A program made the translations under genes and the position numbers. DNA of 64,000 bases from the NCBI GenBank assembly GCA_018825965.1, contig JAHKAA010000040.1, forward strand, positions 1 through 64,000. The letters are read 5' to 3'. The notes under the pieces were generated by a model that was not told the DNA's origin, searched no databases, and worked only from the letters and a program-made list of their open reading frames with translations. This document shows positions 47,227-55,551 of this stretch, in pieces. Positions within the stretch are counted from its first letter, which is position 1. Each line of letters starts with the position of its first letter. Source of the DNA: Gammaproteobacteria bacterium (GTDB taxonomy: Bacteria > Pseudomonadota > Gammaproteobacteria > Enterobacterales > Alteromonadaceae).

Positions 47227-48462
47227 ATGAAGCAGTTAGACGTTTTTTATGAAGGCTGGGGTGAACGTTGGTTGTTGGGTAGACTTGCTCATGCCGGCCC
47301 ACACTTACTATTCGAGTACTCACCTGAGGCTCTGCTTCAAGGCTTGGAGTTATCACCGCGTTGCCTGCCACTGCAATCGACAGCTTTTAGTGGATTTGAA
47401 AAGCACCAATGGCATTTACCAGGCTTGATAGCCGACTCTATGCCTGATGGCTGGGGTTTGCTGCTTATGGACAAGATGTTTCGAAAAAATGGTGTTGATA
47501 CGCAAAACTTATCCCCTTTGGATAGATTGGCTTTCATTGGTGATCATGCCATCGGAGCCTTGTCGTTCAAGCCATCAACAATGATGGAGTTGGAAGCTAA
47601 GGATCTGACACTACTGCAGCTGGCCCAGGAATCACGTAAGATTTTGGAATCCCAGGATAGCTACGAGCTGAAAACACTGGCAAGGCTTGGTGGCTCTCCT
47701 CAAGGGGCAAGACCGAAAGTTTTACTGGAAGTGGCAATAGACACCGCCGGCACAGTGAAATGCAGCACCCGGCCATTCACCGGCTCCCGGCCCTGGCTGG
47801 TGAAGTTTCCTGCAGAAAATGAACATCCAGAAGTCTGTGCTATTGAGCACTGCTACGCTGCTCTTGCCCGCGATTTCCAGATTGATATGCCGAATACCTG
47901 CCTTCTTGCAATGGATAGCCAATTTAGTGCATTTGGCACAGAACGTTTCGACAGAGAGCAAGGTATGCGGGTTCCTGTGCTTAGCATGGCTGGTGCTTTG
48001 GATCTAAACTTTCGCCTGCCATCCGTCAGCTATGATGCACTGTTAAAACTAACGCGGATAATGACCCGGAACCAAGCTGAAGTGGATAAAGCCTATAGGC
48101 GGGTGGTCTTTAATGTTGCTTTTCACAACAGAGACGATCACACCAAAAACTTTGGTTTTCGCCTGAACCGACAAAGGTACTGGGAATTGTCACCAGGTTA
48201 CGACTTAACATTCAGCAATGGCCCTGGCGGTGAGCATTCTTTAGATATTTGTGGTGAAGGGAAAGATATAAATAGGTCCCATATGTTGAAGCTCGCCAAA
48301 GAGGGTGGCGTGTCAGCTTCTGTTGCTGCAAGCGCATTGGACGAGGTAATAGCGTTAGGTTCGACCATAGAGCAACGAATGGCGCATTACGCCATACGCA
48401 GCGCTACAAGGTGCGAGATTATCAAGCTAATTCAGGGCTGCTGTGATGCGTTGCAAAGTTAA
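47227..48462 (+). CDS. hipA: HipA-family serine/threonine kinase toxin
   Basis: 411 residues. N-terminal couple-HipA domain (1-100, YEGWGERWLLGRL), then the HipA_C kinase: LGGSPQGARPKVLL (ATP loop), PWLVKFP, the catalytic HNRDDHTKNFGFRL (Asp plus Asn) and YDLTFSNGPGGEHSL. In the model system HipA phosphorylates glutamyl-tRNA synthetase and induces dormancy; the target here is unknown. All kinase motifs appear intact. A GAAGGA site overlaps the hipB stop. Confidence 0.88.
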   Translation: MKQLDVFYEGWGERWLLGRLAHAGPHLLFEYSPEALLQGLELSPRCLPLQSTAFSGFEKHQWHLPGLIADSMPDGWGLLLMDKMFRKNGVDTQNLSPLDRLAFIGDHAIGALSFKPSTMMELEAKDLTLLQLAQESRKILESQDSYELKTLARLGGSPQGARPKVLLEVAIDTAGTVKCSTRPFTGSRPWLVKFPAENEHPEVCAIEHCYAALARDFQIDMPNTCLLAMDSQFSAFGTERFDREQGMRVPVLSMAGALDLNFRLPSVSYDALLKLTRIMTRNQAEVDKAYRRVVFNVAFHNRDDHTKNFGFRLNRQRYWELSPGYDLTFSNGPGGEHSLDICGEGKDINRSHMLKLAKEGGVSASVAASALDEVIALGSTIEQRMAHYAIRSATRCEIIKLIQGCCDALQS

Positions 48463-49013
48463 GTCAAGATAATAGTCCTTGCAATAGAAACATCTTGTGC
48501 AGCAAGCTTCTATTCCTATGACCGAGAGCAATGAATGAAAATGGGCGACACAGTGACCTTTCCCCGGAATTAATACCAATCCCGTGAACTTGGCATGTAA
48601 TAAAACCCGCAATTAGGTGGCCACGGGTTGGATGAACTCAATACCCCGTATCAGTTTGATTTATCACTGTTTCACTATATAACTAACCCAAGTTTGATTG
48701 AGCATATCAGCAGGGCTGGCGTAAAGTTTTATACTGCTTCCAGTTAAACTCTCTGATCTATCCGTTATAGAACAGACCAAGAAACCTGAACCTGAAGCCT
48801 CTATATTGTTGGCTAGGCGGTAGAGGTTATTGGCTGGTTAGGAGGCTATTGGGCATCGGATTAAGGTAAGTGCTATCCTATTGTCCGGCTATTTTCTCAG
48901 ATCTTCTGTATCGCACACTATGTGCCAAAAGCGGATGTAGAAATTGGCTATTGTTGAATCGTTGCTTCTCACTGAAAGCGGACTTTGGGATAAAGTATTT
49001 TTCAGTCTCAAAA
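48463..49013. other. Non-coding stretch between hipA and the XRE-ImmA gene
   Basis: About 550 bases with no intact gene. It contains the diverged yhiN 3'-end copy at 48798-48848 and ends with the promoter of the next module. The rest shows nothing I can identify. Confidence 0.5.
48798..48867 (+). pseudogene. Diverged copy of the yhiN 3' end
   Basis: Bases 48798-48848 match 45948-45998 inside yhiN at 42 of 51 positions without a gap. In the yhiN frame it reads SLYIVG, a stop, then AVEVIGWLGGY, against GLYFVGEVVDVTGWLGGY in the intact protein; after a short deletion WASD and a stop follow. Most changes are synonymous or conservative, so this is a relic of a once-functional yhiN from another lineage. 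It brackets the hipBA segment with the intact gene. Confidence 0.65.
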
Positions 49014-49042
49014 CTTGACTAAACTTGACATGCATCTATAAT
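49011..49042 (+). promoter_or_regulatory. Promoter with direct repeats for the XRE-ImmA/PIN module
   Basis: Two direct copies of AAACTTGAC (49011-49019 and 49021-49029). TTGACT (49015-49020), a 16-base spacer and TATAAT (49037-49042) form a near-consensus promoter. The start ATG at 49049 is where transcription should begin, so the mRNA is probably leaderless. The repeats probably bind the XRE domain. Confidence 0.6.
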
Positions 49043-49048
49043 CACGCG

Positions 49049-50194
49049 ATGCAAAAAATACTAAATGCACAAAACGCTAATTTGGCGATGCAAAACAAAG
49101 GCCTGACACAGACTGCTGTGGCAGACAATCTTGCTGTATCCAAAGAAGCTGTGTCTCAGTGGCTTAGCGCGAAGTCGTTCCCACGCCCTAATAAACTACT
49201 ACAACTTGGTAAATTGCTTGGTCTGTCATTTGATGAGCTTGTCATTAAAGAGGACCCTTTTGCTCCGAAAGTCGCGTTTCGGAAGATGAAGGGAACAAAA
49301 ACGAAGGACCACCATATTGAAAAAGCTCAGGAAATGGGGCGGTTCTTGAGATATTTGGCCCCATATTTACCATTTGATACGCTTGAAATGCCTCCAGTTT
49401 TAAAGTCACCCCACTGTGATTATGAATATCTTCGGAAGGTGACAGCCAAGGTCCGTGAAGATATCAATTTGGGGCCTACAGATCGCGTGAATTTTAGCCA
49501 CCTTATTCGGCGGTTTGGGGAATTGCAAGCTGTTGTTGTGCCAGTGCTATGGGGCTCGAAGCAGCGTCATGAAAATGCCGTACATATTTATCTGCCTGAC
49601 TCGCAGAGCACCTGGGTTTATCTAAACCTTGACACCAATATTCACGATTTTAAGTTTTGGATGGCTCATGAGCTTGGGCATTGCCTTTCACCTAGTCTTG
49701 AAGGTGATGATGCTGAAGATTTTGCTGATGCATTTGCTGGTAGTTTGTTGTTCCCTCATGAATTGGCAGAGTCTGCATATTTTTCCATAAAGGCTCAGCC
49801 TTCAACAGCAGCAAAAGTAGCTCATGTGATCAACTTAGCTGATCCCTTGATGATATCGCCATATACAGTTCTGGGACAGGCCAACAAATATGCCCAAGCC
49901 ACTCAGCAAAGTGAAATTGAGCTAAGCAAAGCAGTTTTCCCTGGAGCTGTGACTAATTTCAACAAGAAGTTTAAAAATCTCAGTGAAGCATTGTTTGGAG
50001 ATGCGGCTCTTGACGCAGACGGCAAACCATCAGCTCGGGAATATATTGCAAAAGCAGAAGCTAACTTTGAAACGCCTTTTTTCGAGTTACTCAGAAAGTA
50101 TCTAAAAGAACAGGATAAAGGCTCTGGTTTTGTTCGAACCGTATTGGATATGCCGATGCTGGATTCGCGGAGTATCTATACAGAGCTAACCTGA
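49049..50194 (+). CDS. XRE helix-turn-helix protein with ImmA/IrrE metallopeptidase domain
   Basis: About 381 residues from the ATG at 49049; the in-frame TTG at 49025 lies inside the promoter. Residues 12-60 are an XRE HTH (LTQTAVADNLAVSKEAVSQWL). The C-terminal half has HELGH at residues 207-211 with a following EDFADAFAGSLLFP, the zinc site of ImmA/IrrE (M78) proteases. Such two-domain proteins act as antitoxin or repressor, cleaving themselves or a partner under stress. The stop overlaps the next start by one base, so this is a two-gene module. Confidence 0.85.
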   Translation: MQKILNAQNANLAMQNKGLTQTAVADNLAVSKEAVSQWLSAKSFPRPNKLLQLGKLLGLSFDELVIKEDPFAPKVAFRKMKGTKTKDHHIEKAQEMGRFLRYLAPYLPFDTLEMPPVLKSPHCDYEYLRKVTAKVREDINLGPTDRVNFSHLIRRFGELQAVVVPVLWGSKQRHENAVHIYLPDSQSTWVYLNLDTNIHDFKFWMAHELGHCLSPSLEGDDAEDFADAFAGSLLFPHELAESAYFSIKAQPSTAAKVAHVINLADPLMISPYTVLGQANKYAQATQQSEIELSKAVFPGAVTNFNKKFKNLSEALFGDAALDADGKPSAREYIAKAEANFETPFFELLRKYLKEQDKGSGFVRTVLDMPMLDSRSIYTELT

Positions 50195-50742
50195 TGCCTC
50201 AATCTAAAATACTTGTTGATACCAATGCCTACCTAAGGTTGGCAAAAACTATACGGCCTCTACTGTTTGTGCCTTTTGGTGATAACGAGTACTGCTTATA
50301 CATCTTGCCTGAGTTAAATGGCGAGCTGAAAACCAGTAAGTTACAAAACAAATTCAATTGGGTTACTGAACAAGAGTTTGTTGAAAACCGGGTATATTTC
50401 CCGAAAATTAGCAAGGCACAGAAAAGTTCTATCAAGCAAACTTATGACTACCTTTGGGACTATGTTCAGGATAATCCAGGTCCGTCGCAAGTGGACACTC
50501 TGTACGTAGCCTATGCAATTGAGCTGAACATACCCGTCGTTACGGATGACAGGGATATGGCTGATCTCGCCCTGGCTTTTGATGCACAAGTTCTCTCCAC
50601 GGTAGAGTTATTAAAAATCATGTTTGATTGTGGCCATGTTGATATGCAAGCCATTAAAGGCTTATGTGAATATTTACGATATTGGGCTGATTTTACGCCA
50701 GCTATGGAAGCCGACTACAAGCGACTGTTTACAGATAAATGA
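50194..50742 (+). CDS. PIN-like nuclease, putative toxin
   Basis: 182 residues. The acidic PIN pattern is visible: ILVDTNAYLRL (Asp near residue 9), SQVDTLYVAYAIELNIPVVTDDRDMADLA (three Asp). PIN toxins cut RNA. Pairing with an XRE-ImmA protein by a TGATG overlap fits an antitoxin-first toxin-antitoxin operon. A phage-defence role of the pair is possible given the island location. Confidence 0.75.
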   Translation: MPQSKILVDTNAYLRLAKTIRPLLFVPFGDNEYCLYILPELNGELKTSKLQNKFNWVTEQEFVENRVYFPKISKAQKSSIKQTYDYLWDYVQDNPGPSQVDTLYVAYAIELNIPVVTDDRDMADLALAFDAQVLSTVELLKIMFDCGHVDMQAIKGLCEYLRYWADFTPAMEADYKRLFTDK

Positions 50743-50831
50743 CCTGTTTACCGCTTTATTGCTTGAACTGCCTTTTCAACACGTTATATTGACACTCTTG
50801 TACTTTTTCGACACTCCTGAGCATTTTCGCT

Positions 50832-50984
50832 ATGAGCGACTCTATATTGACGATCAAAGAAGTTGCTGACTACCTCAAGGCCAACGAGCGTACTATTTAC
50901 CGGCTCGCAGCGGGGGGCGAGTTACCCGGTTTTAAAGTTGGCAATTCCTGGCGATTTAAACAACGGGTCGTAATCAATCAGTGA
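50832..50984 (+). CDS. Short excisionase/MerR-like HTH protein, C-terminally truncated
   Basis: 50 residues: LTIKEVADYLKANERTIYRLAAGGELPGFKVGNSWRFK is a clear AlpA/excisionase-type winged HTH. Family members normally continue with an acidic helix of about 12 more residues; here the frame ends in QRVVINQ. This suggests a frameshift or truncation, or a minimal form. Such genes mark mobile elements and often accompany type I restriction loci. Confidence 0.6.
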   Translation: MSDSILTIKEVADYLKANERTIYRLAAGGELPGFKVGNSWRFKQRVVINQ

Positions 50985-51122
50985 TAGTGGTTGTAAAATC
51001 GAATGGCTTTTTGCATCAGGTTTAAGATAATCTTGAGTTACATTGATAGTTTTTTATGTACAAACTTTATTATGCGAAAACATTAGTGTTGTACTAATGC
51101 TTGCTAAATTGTTTTATTAAAT

Positions 51123-52271
51123 TCACAGCGAAGTGATGTTGGCTAATCGATAATTTAGTTCATTTTTAGCGTGTCTAAGAATGGCCTCTACCAGCTCATA
51201 GCGGCCTTTGGGGTACCAGATCGCGGTAATACCCAGCCGCAACAGTTCGCTGTTGCGAGCAATAAACTCTTCAGGGATTTCAGGTGCTTGCTCTATTGCA
51301 AAATGCTGTGGAAACGAATAGTCCCCAGCTTGAGATTTTACCTCTTTAAATACCTGAATAGTCCTGTCATTTCGTAAACTACAGCCAATAAAAAGTAAAC
51401 TACTGTTTCTAAAGTAGTACCTGAGTGCTTTGGGTATAGGAAGGTTAAAGTCCAAATGCTTGGCACCATAGGCTTGATCATATTGCGCTTTACCAAGAAT
51501 ACACTGCGCTGGGTGCTTAATGTCACCATGAATTTTAATGATAGTAGTTTTGTCTGGTTCCGGCTGTGCCATAGCGGTAACGCCATTAATTACCTGCACA
51601 GCAGATGCATTACCGGTATCAAACACTTGTTCAAGTAGCCGATCGTAATTTGTGGTGATAAGCGTGTCTTTAAATAGTTCTGCGATACGAAGCGTAATAT
51701 CCTGAATGCTACCTGTCCTGGCAAATACATCGCGAATTTCCTGAGCAAACATATCCCGGCCATGGGCTTGTTCAATGTGTTCTATTATCAGCTCATACTC
51801 ACCTTGTGCTAACCACTGCTCAATTTGTGTTTTGGGGATACCTGCAGTACGGCCTTGCTGTTTGAGGTGGTTTGCCCAGGTAGGAAAGCCACCGCCAACA
51901 GAAATTCCAGCGCCAATAAAAGGCACGACAAGCTGTTCAGCTAAACGCTCTATAAGTTGATTAAAGCGTTGCTCATTACGTTCAAACCAATGCTGACCAT
52001 CCTCGTCGCCGAACTTCTCTATAAAGTACTCCCTGCTCAAAATTTCATGACGTCTTTCTATACGATATGCACGAAGTGCCTGCTCGTAAGCTGCTTTATC
52101 ACCAGCATAAAAGGCTTTACTTGGCGTGGACAGGCCAACCTCATTTAATTTTTTTAGCAGTTCAAGTTCAGTAGGTGTGTCACCACGGTCAATCCATTCG
52201 TTAAAATCACTAAACAGCTCAAATTCATTATGATTGTCATGCTGGCACCAGTTGTCTATTTGCTGAATCAC
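51123..52271 (-). CDS. SIR2-family NAD-consuming protein encoded in the hsd operon
   Basis: 382 residues. Residues 1-115 form an unrecognised helical, acidic N-terminal region. The SIR2 core spans about 116-365: PFIGAGIS (118-124, NAD loop), TTNYDRLLE (206-214, conserved Asn and Asp), KIHGD with the catalytic-type His248, and FIGCSLRNDRT (294-304). All NADase positions look intact. It starts eight bases after the hsdS stop, on the same strand, so it is the last gene of the hsdR-hsdM-hsdS operon. SIR2 domains of defence systems destroy NAD in infected cells; a similar role here is inference. Confidence 0.85.
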   Translation of the reverse strand: MIQQIDNWCQHDNHNEFELFSDFNEWIDRGDTPTELELLKKLNEVGLSTPSKAFYAGDKAAYEQALRAYRIERRHEILSREYFIEKFGDEDGQHWFERNEQRFNQLIERLAEQLVVPFIGAGISVGGGFPTWANHLKQQGRTAGIPKTQIEQWLAQGEYELIIEHIEQAHGRDMFAQEIRDVFARTGSIQDITLRIAELFKDTLITTNYDRLLEQVFDTGNASAVQVINGVTAMAQPEPDKTTIIKIHGDIKHPAQCILGKAQYDQAYGAKHLDFNLPIPKALRYYFRNSSLLFIGCSLRNDRTIQVFKEVKSQAGDYSFPQHFAIEQAPEIPEEFIARNSELLRLGITAIWYPKGRYELVEAILRHAKNELNYRLANITSL

Positions 52272-52279
52272 GATATCAC

Positions 52280-54031
52280 CTACACTGCTAGTGTCTGCTC
52301 AGCCAAGACGTCGGCTAGCAATAGTTTGGTACTTTGTGAGCGTGTTAGATCTGCTTTAAGTTGGTCGCACAGTCTCATTAATATGTCGACTTTGGCAACG
52401 ATTCGTTGTTGTTCTTCGAGTGGTGGACAAGGAAAACAGAGCGGTTCAATATCTTTGTTATTAATTTGTGGAACGCTAGTTCCTGAGTTAAGTGAGGCAA
52501 GGTCAATATGTTCGAGCCATTTCATTACATATGACAATACCATCGGTTGATATGGCGTAGCAGTCATAACATTTAGATCGACAAATATCTGCTTGGTAAT
52601 AAACCGTTTTTTATTGGTTGCTATTGCTCCTCCCCTTTTAGGAAATGCGATGCTTCCAGCAGGAATTAAATGAGCAAGCTCTTTATCAGAAGGATTTATA
52701 AACCTGCTAGACGTTGTAAGTGTATGAATATTATCAATCATATTCATATCACTAACTTTGCAGTATGGAATTTCGCCAAACTCAAGTTCTTGTTCGCTTG
52801 AAAAGTTTGAGCCACTTTTCAAGGAAACACACTCACCAAATCTGATCCACTCCCATGTTTTTGGCAAAGCAAATGGTTTTTCTTCGTCACTAATCGGTGG
52901 TAGCGGTTTTTGTTTTTTTAATAGGCCTGTTTTTATGAGCTTGTTTTTCTCAGTCGTAATTTTCTTTATCAGTTCGCTGGCAGGTTCGTCATTGGGATCT
53001 TGTGGGGCTAACTTACCCATTACAGCCAGTTGCAAAATACTTTGTTTTAGCTGCTCGATGCTGTGTTCAGTAGTAAATAAACTGTCGAAGTTGGCAAAGA
53101 GTAATTCTAGTGCTGTTGTGCTTATTGTAGCTTCTGGTTTTTTTATGGCAGCCAACAGCTGCTCAACCAACACTTGACGAGTGTTTATAGTGGTTTCAGT
53201 GTGTTGCTCCAACTGGTCACATAACTGCATTAGCTCATCAACTTTGGAGACGATACGTCGCTGCTCAGCGAGTGGCGCAAGTGGCAATGGATTATAGGAA
53301 AAATAATCCGTAGGCACCCGTTTCTGGCCTGCCGAACCTGTCATTTTAGTTTTTCCTTTTTCAAGGAACATTGGCGATTTTAAATACAGCAGGATAAAAA
53401 GTGGTTCAATGGTGTTTGCTATAGGGCGTGCTATATGTAATTCAGTAGTGCCAGCTCCAAATCCGTTTTTTAAACCTTTGAATACGGCAGCTTTACTGTT
53501 TTCAAAGCAAGGTGTTATTTTTGCCAATCCTATATCGCCATCGGCAAAGTGTGTATAACCCTTTTTAATATCTGCCCATATTTTAACTTCATGATCGTGC
53601 TCTCCTTTGTAGCTGGTGCTTACCATTGGCATGGGCACAAAGCTAACTTCAAGATTATCGTGTAAGTTGTTTCGGGGCGCTATTTCTGAAATTTGGTAAA
53701 GACAAGTCCATTCCCAACCCTTCGGCAAAGCAAAAGGCTTTTCTTCATCACCAATAGCTGGCAGTGGTTTTTGTCTTTTTAACTCGCCAGCTTTTATTCG
53801 TTTGATTTTTTCAGTGGCAATTTTTTTTAGCAAATCCTTGGCAGGCTCGTCACTGGGGTCTTGTGGTACGAGTAAGCCACGTACGGCTAGTTCTAAAATC
53901 AGCTCACGCAGCTTTTTAATGCCATAGAGTTCGATCTTTTTGTTACTACCGCGGCCAGCGCTGGATTTACTCTTAATCGCGCTTGACCATAGATCAAGGT
54001 TGTCGATGATTAAGTTTTCAACTGCAGACAT
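52280..54031 (-). CDS. hsdS: Type I restriction-modification specificity subunit
   Basis: 583 residues with two target-recognition domains: the first after GWEWTCLYQISEIAPRNN, the second after TWEWIRFGECVSLKSGSNF. Each is preceded by a repeated segment (KKIATEKIKRIKAGELKRQKPLP; KKITTEKNKLIKTGLLKKQKPLP) and followed by the conserved helical spacer (PPLEEQQRIVAKVDILMRLCDQL). Long for HsdS because of the repeated Lys-rich blocks. It reads DNA for HsdM and HsdR. One base separates it from hsdM. Confidence 0.93.
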   Translation of the reverse strand: MSAVENLIIDNLDLWSSAIKSKSSAGRGSNKKIELYGIKKLRELILELAVRGLLVPQDPSDEPAKDLLKKIATEKIKRIKAGELKRQKPLPAIGDEEKPFALPKGWEWTCLYQISEIAPRNNLHDNLEVSFVPMPMVSTSYKGEHDHEVKIWADIKKGYTHFADGDIGLAKITPCFENSKAAVFKGLKNGFGAGTTELHIARPIANTIEPLFILLYLKSPMFLEKGKTKMTGSAGQKRVPTDYFSYNPLPLAPLAEQRRIVSKVDELMQLCDQLEQHTETTINTRQVLVEQLLAAIKKPEATISTTALELLFANFDSLFTTEHSIEQLKQSILQLAVMGKLAPQDPNDEPASELIKKITTEKNKLIKTGLLKKQKPLPPISDEEKPFALPKTWEWIRFGECVSLKSGSNFSSEQELEFGEIPYCKVSDMNMIDNIHTLTTSSRFINPSDKELAHLIPAGSIAFPKRGGAIATNKKRFITKQIFVDLNVMTATPYQPMVLSYVMKWLEHIDLASLNSGTSVPQINNKDIEPLCFPCPPLEEQQRIVAKVDILMRLCDQLKADLTRSQSTKLLLADVLAEQTLAV

Positions 54032-54032
54032 T

Positions 54033-55535
54033 TCAATCAGCCTTGTTTTTAGTGTATAGGGCTTCTGCCAAAATGGCCTTTAGCTGGTCGCGTAGGCTCT
54101 GAATATTTGCTTGTTGTGTGTTGTATTGGAGCAGTAATTCCTTGGGGTCATGAGTTATTTGCATACCGACATGTGGGTTTTTCATATCTAGGTTGTAGTT
54201 ACGGGCAATAATATCTTCTAAGCTGACCTTCCAGGCGTGTTCTGTTTCTACTCGGGTTTGAAAACCATCGGCTTCATCACCCCACCAGGCACACTCGTTA
54301 GCAAATTCTTCAAACTGCATAGGGCGGTTTTTGTTATAACTACTGATACCTTCTGGATATGGGTGCTCGTAGTACCATACATGCTTTGTCGACGGCCATT
54401 CTTGCTCTGGCTTTTTGGTAAAAAACAAAATATTAGTTTTAATGGCTGTATATGGGTTAAACACGCCATTGGGTAAACGTACTATAGTGTGCAGGTGGCA
54501 CTCTTTTAACAGGCGCTCTTTAAGGCGGGTTTTCATACCCTCGCCAAATAAAAAGCCATCTGGTAAAACTACCGCAGCGCGACCATTATTTTTTAACAGC
54601 TTAACAACCAATGCCATAAATAGATCTGCTGTCTCGCGGGTACGTAATGTAGCCGGAAACTGGTTTTCCACGCCGTCTTCTTCCATACCGCCAAATGGAG
54701 GGTTGGTAATGATGACATTGACCCTGTCTGCTTCGCCATAGTCTGTATAAGCACGGCGGCTAAGCATATTGTCGTGTTCAATTTGGGTCGGCGTATCAAT
54801 GCCATGCAAAATCATGTTAGTAGTGCACAACATATGGGGTAGAGCTTTTTTTTCTACACCATGAATGCTGCTAACAAGAATGGCTTCATCTTCGCCGTTT
54901 TTTACGTAATTAGCACGTTTATGGTCAATGGCACAAGCCAAAAAGCCGCCCGTACCGCAGGCTGGATCGAGCACGCTTTCCTTTAGCTTCGGATCTATCC
55001 GGTCGACGATAAACTTAGTGACGGCACGTGGGGTATAAAACTCACCGGCATTACCTGCACTTTGCAGGTCTTTTAATATTTGCTCGTAAATGCTGCCGAA
55101 TGTGTGACGGTCTTGGGTGTTATTAAAATTAATTTCACATATTTTATTGATTACCTGACGCATTAATGTGCCAGATTTCATGTAGTTATAGGCGTCTTCA
55201 AACACATTACGTACAACCAATGCCCGTTTGCCGGTGTCACCGCTCAATACCAGCTTGTTTTTTAATGTCGGAAATAGCTGTAAGTTAACAAAGTTACTGA
55301 GCTCGTCGCCTGTTATACCTTCGGAATTTGAAGCCCAGTTGCGCCAACGTAAATGTTCAGGCAGTGGGGACTTATAGTTATCCTCCAGCAGTTCAATTTC
55401 AGCTTCGCGGTCATCATAAATTTTTAAAAAGAACATCCATACCAATTGACTAATACGTTGTGCGTCGCCGTCGACACCTACGTCTTTGCGCATAATGTCT
55501 TGAATGGATTTGATAATACCGCTGACGTTACTCAT
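54033..55535 (-). CDS. hsdM: Type I restriction-modification DNA methyltransferase
   Basis: 500 residues. N-terminal helical HsdM domain, then AGEFYTPRAVTKFIVD, SAM motif I DPACGTGGF (190-198) and catalytic NPPF (278-281), the mark of N6-adenine methylases. With HsdS it methylates host sites. Length is standard. It follows hsdR by 16 bases. Confidence 0.95.
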   Translation of the reverse strand: MSNVSGIIKSIQDIMRKDVGVDGDAQRISQLVWMFFLKIYDDREAEIELLEDNYKSPLPEHLRWRNWASNSEGITGDELSNFVNLQLFPTLKNKLVLSGDTGKRALVVRNVFEDAYNYMKSGTLMRQVINKICEINFNNTQDRHTFGSIYEQILKDLQSAGNAGEFYTPRAVTKFIVDRIDPKLKESVLDPACGTGGFLACAIDHKRANYVKNGEDEAILVSSIHGVEKKALPHMLCTTNMILHGIDTPTQIEHDNMLSRRAYTDYGEADRVNVIITNPPFGGMEEDGVENQFPATLRTRETADLFMALVVKLLKNNGRAAVVLPDGFLFGEGMKTRLKERLLKECHLHTIVRLPNGVFNPYTAIKTNILFFTKKPEQEWPSTKHVWYYEHPYPEGISSYNKNRPMQFEEFANECAWWGDEADGFQTRVETEHAWKVSLEDIIARNYNLDMKNPHVGMQITHDPKELLLQYNTQQANIQSLRDQLKAILAEALYTKNKAD

Positions 55536-55551
55536 TTTACTTCCTGATTTT

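Noticed and set aside
48990..49030. GTCTCAAAACTTGAC as the opposite transposon end
   Set aside because: Only a few bases match the 20-bp repeat consensus and there is no row of copies; it is better explained as a promoter with direct repeats.
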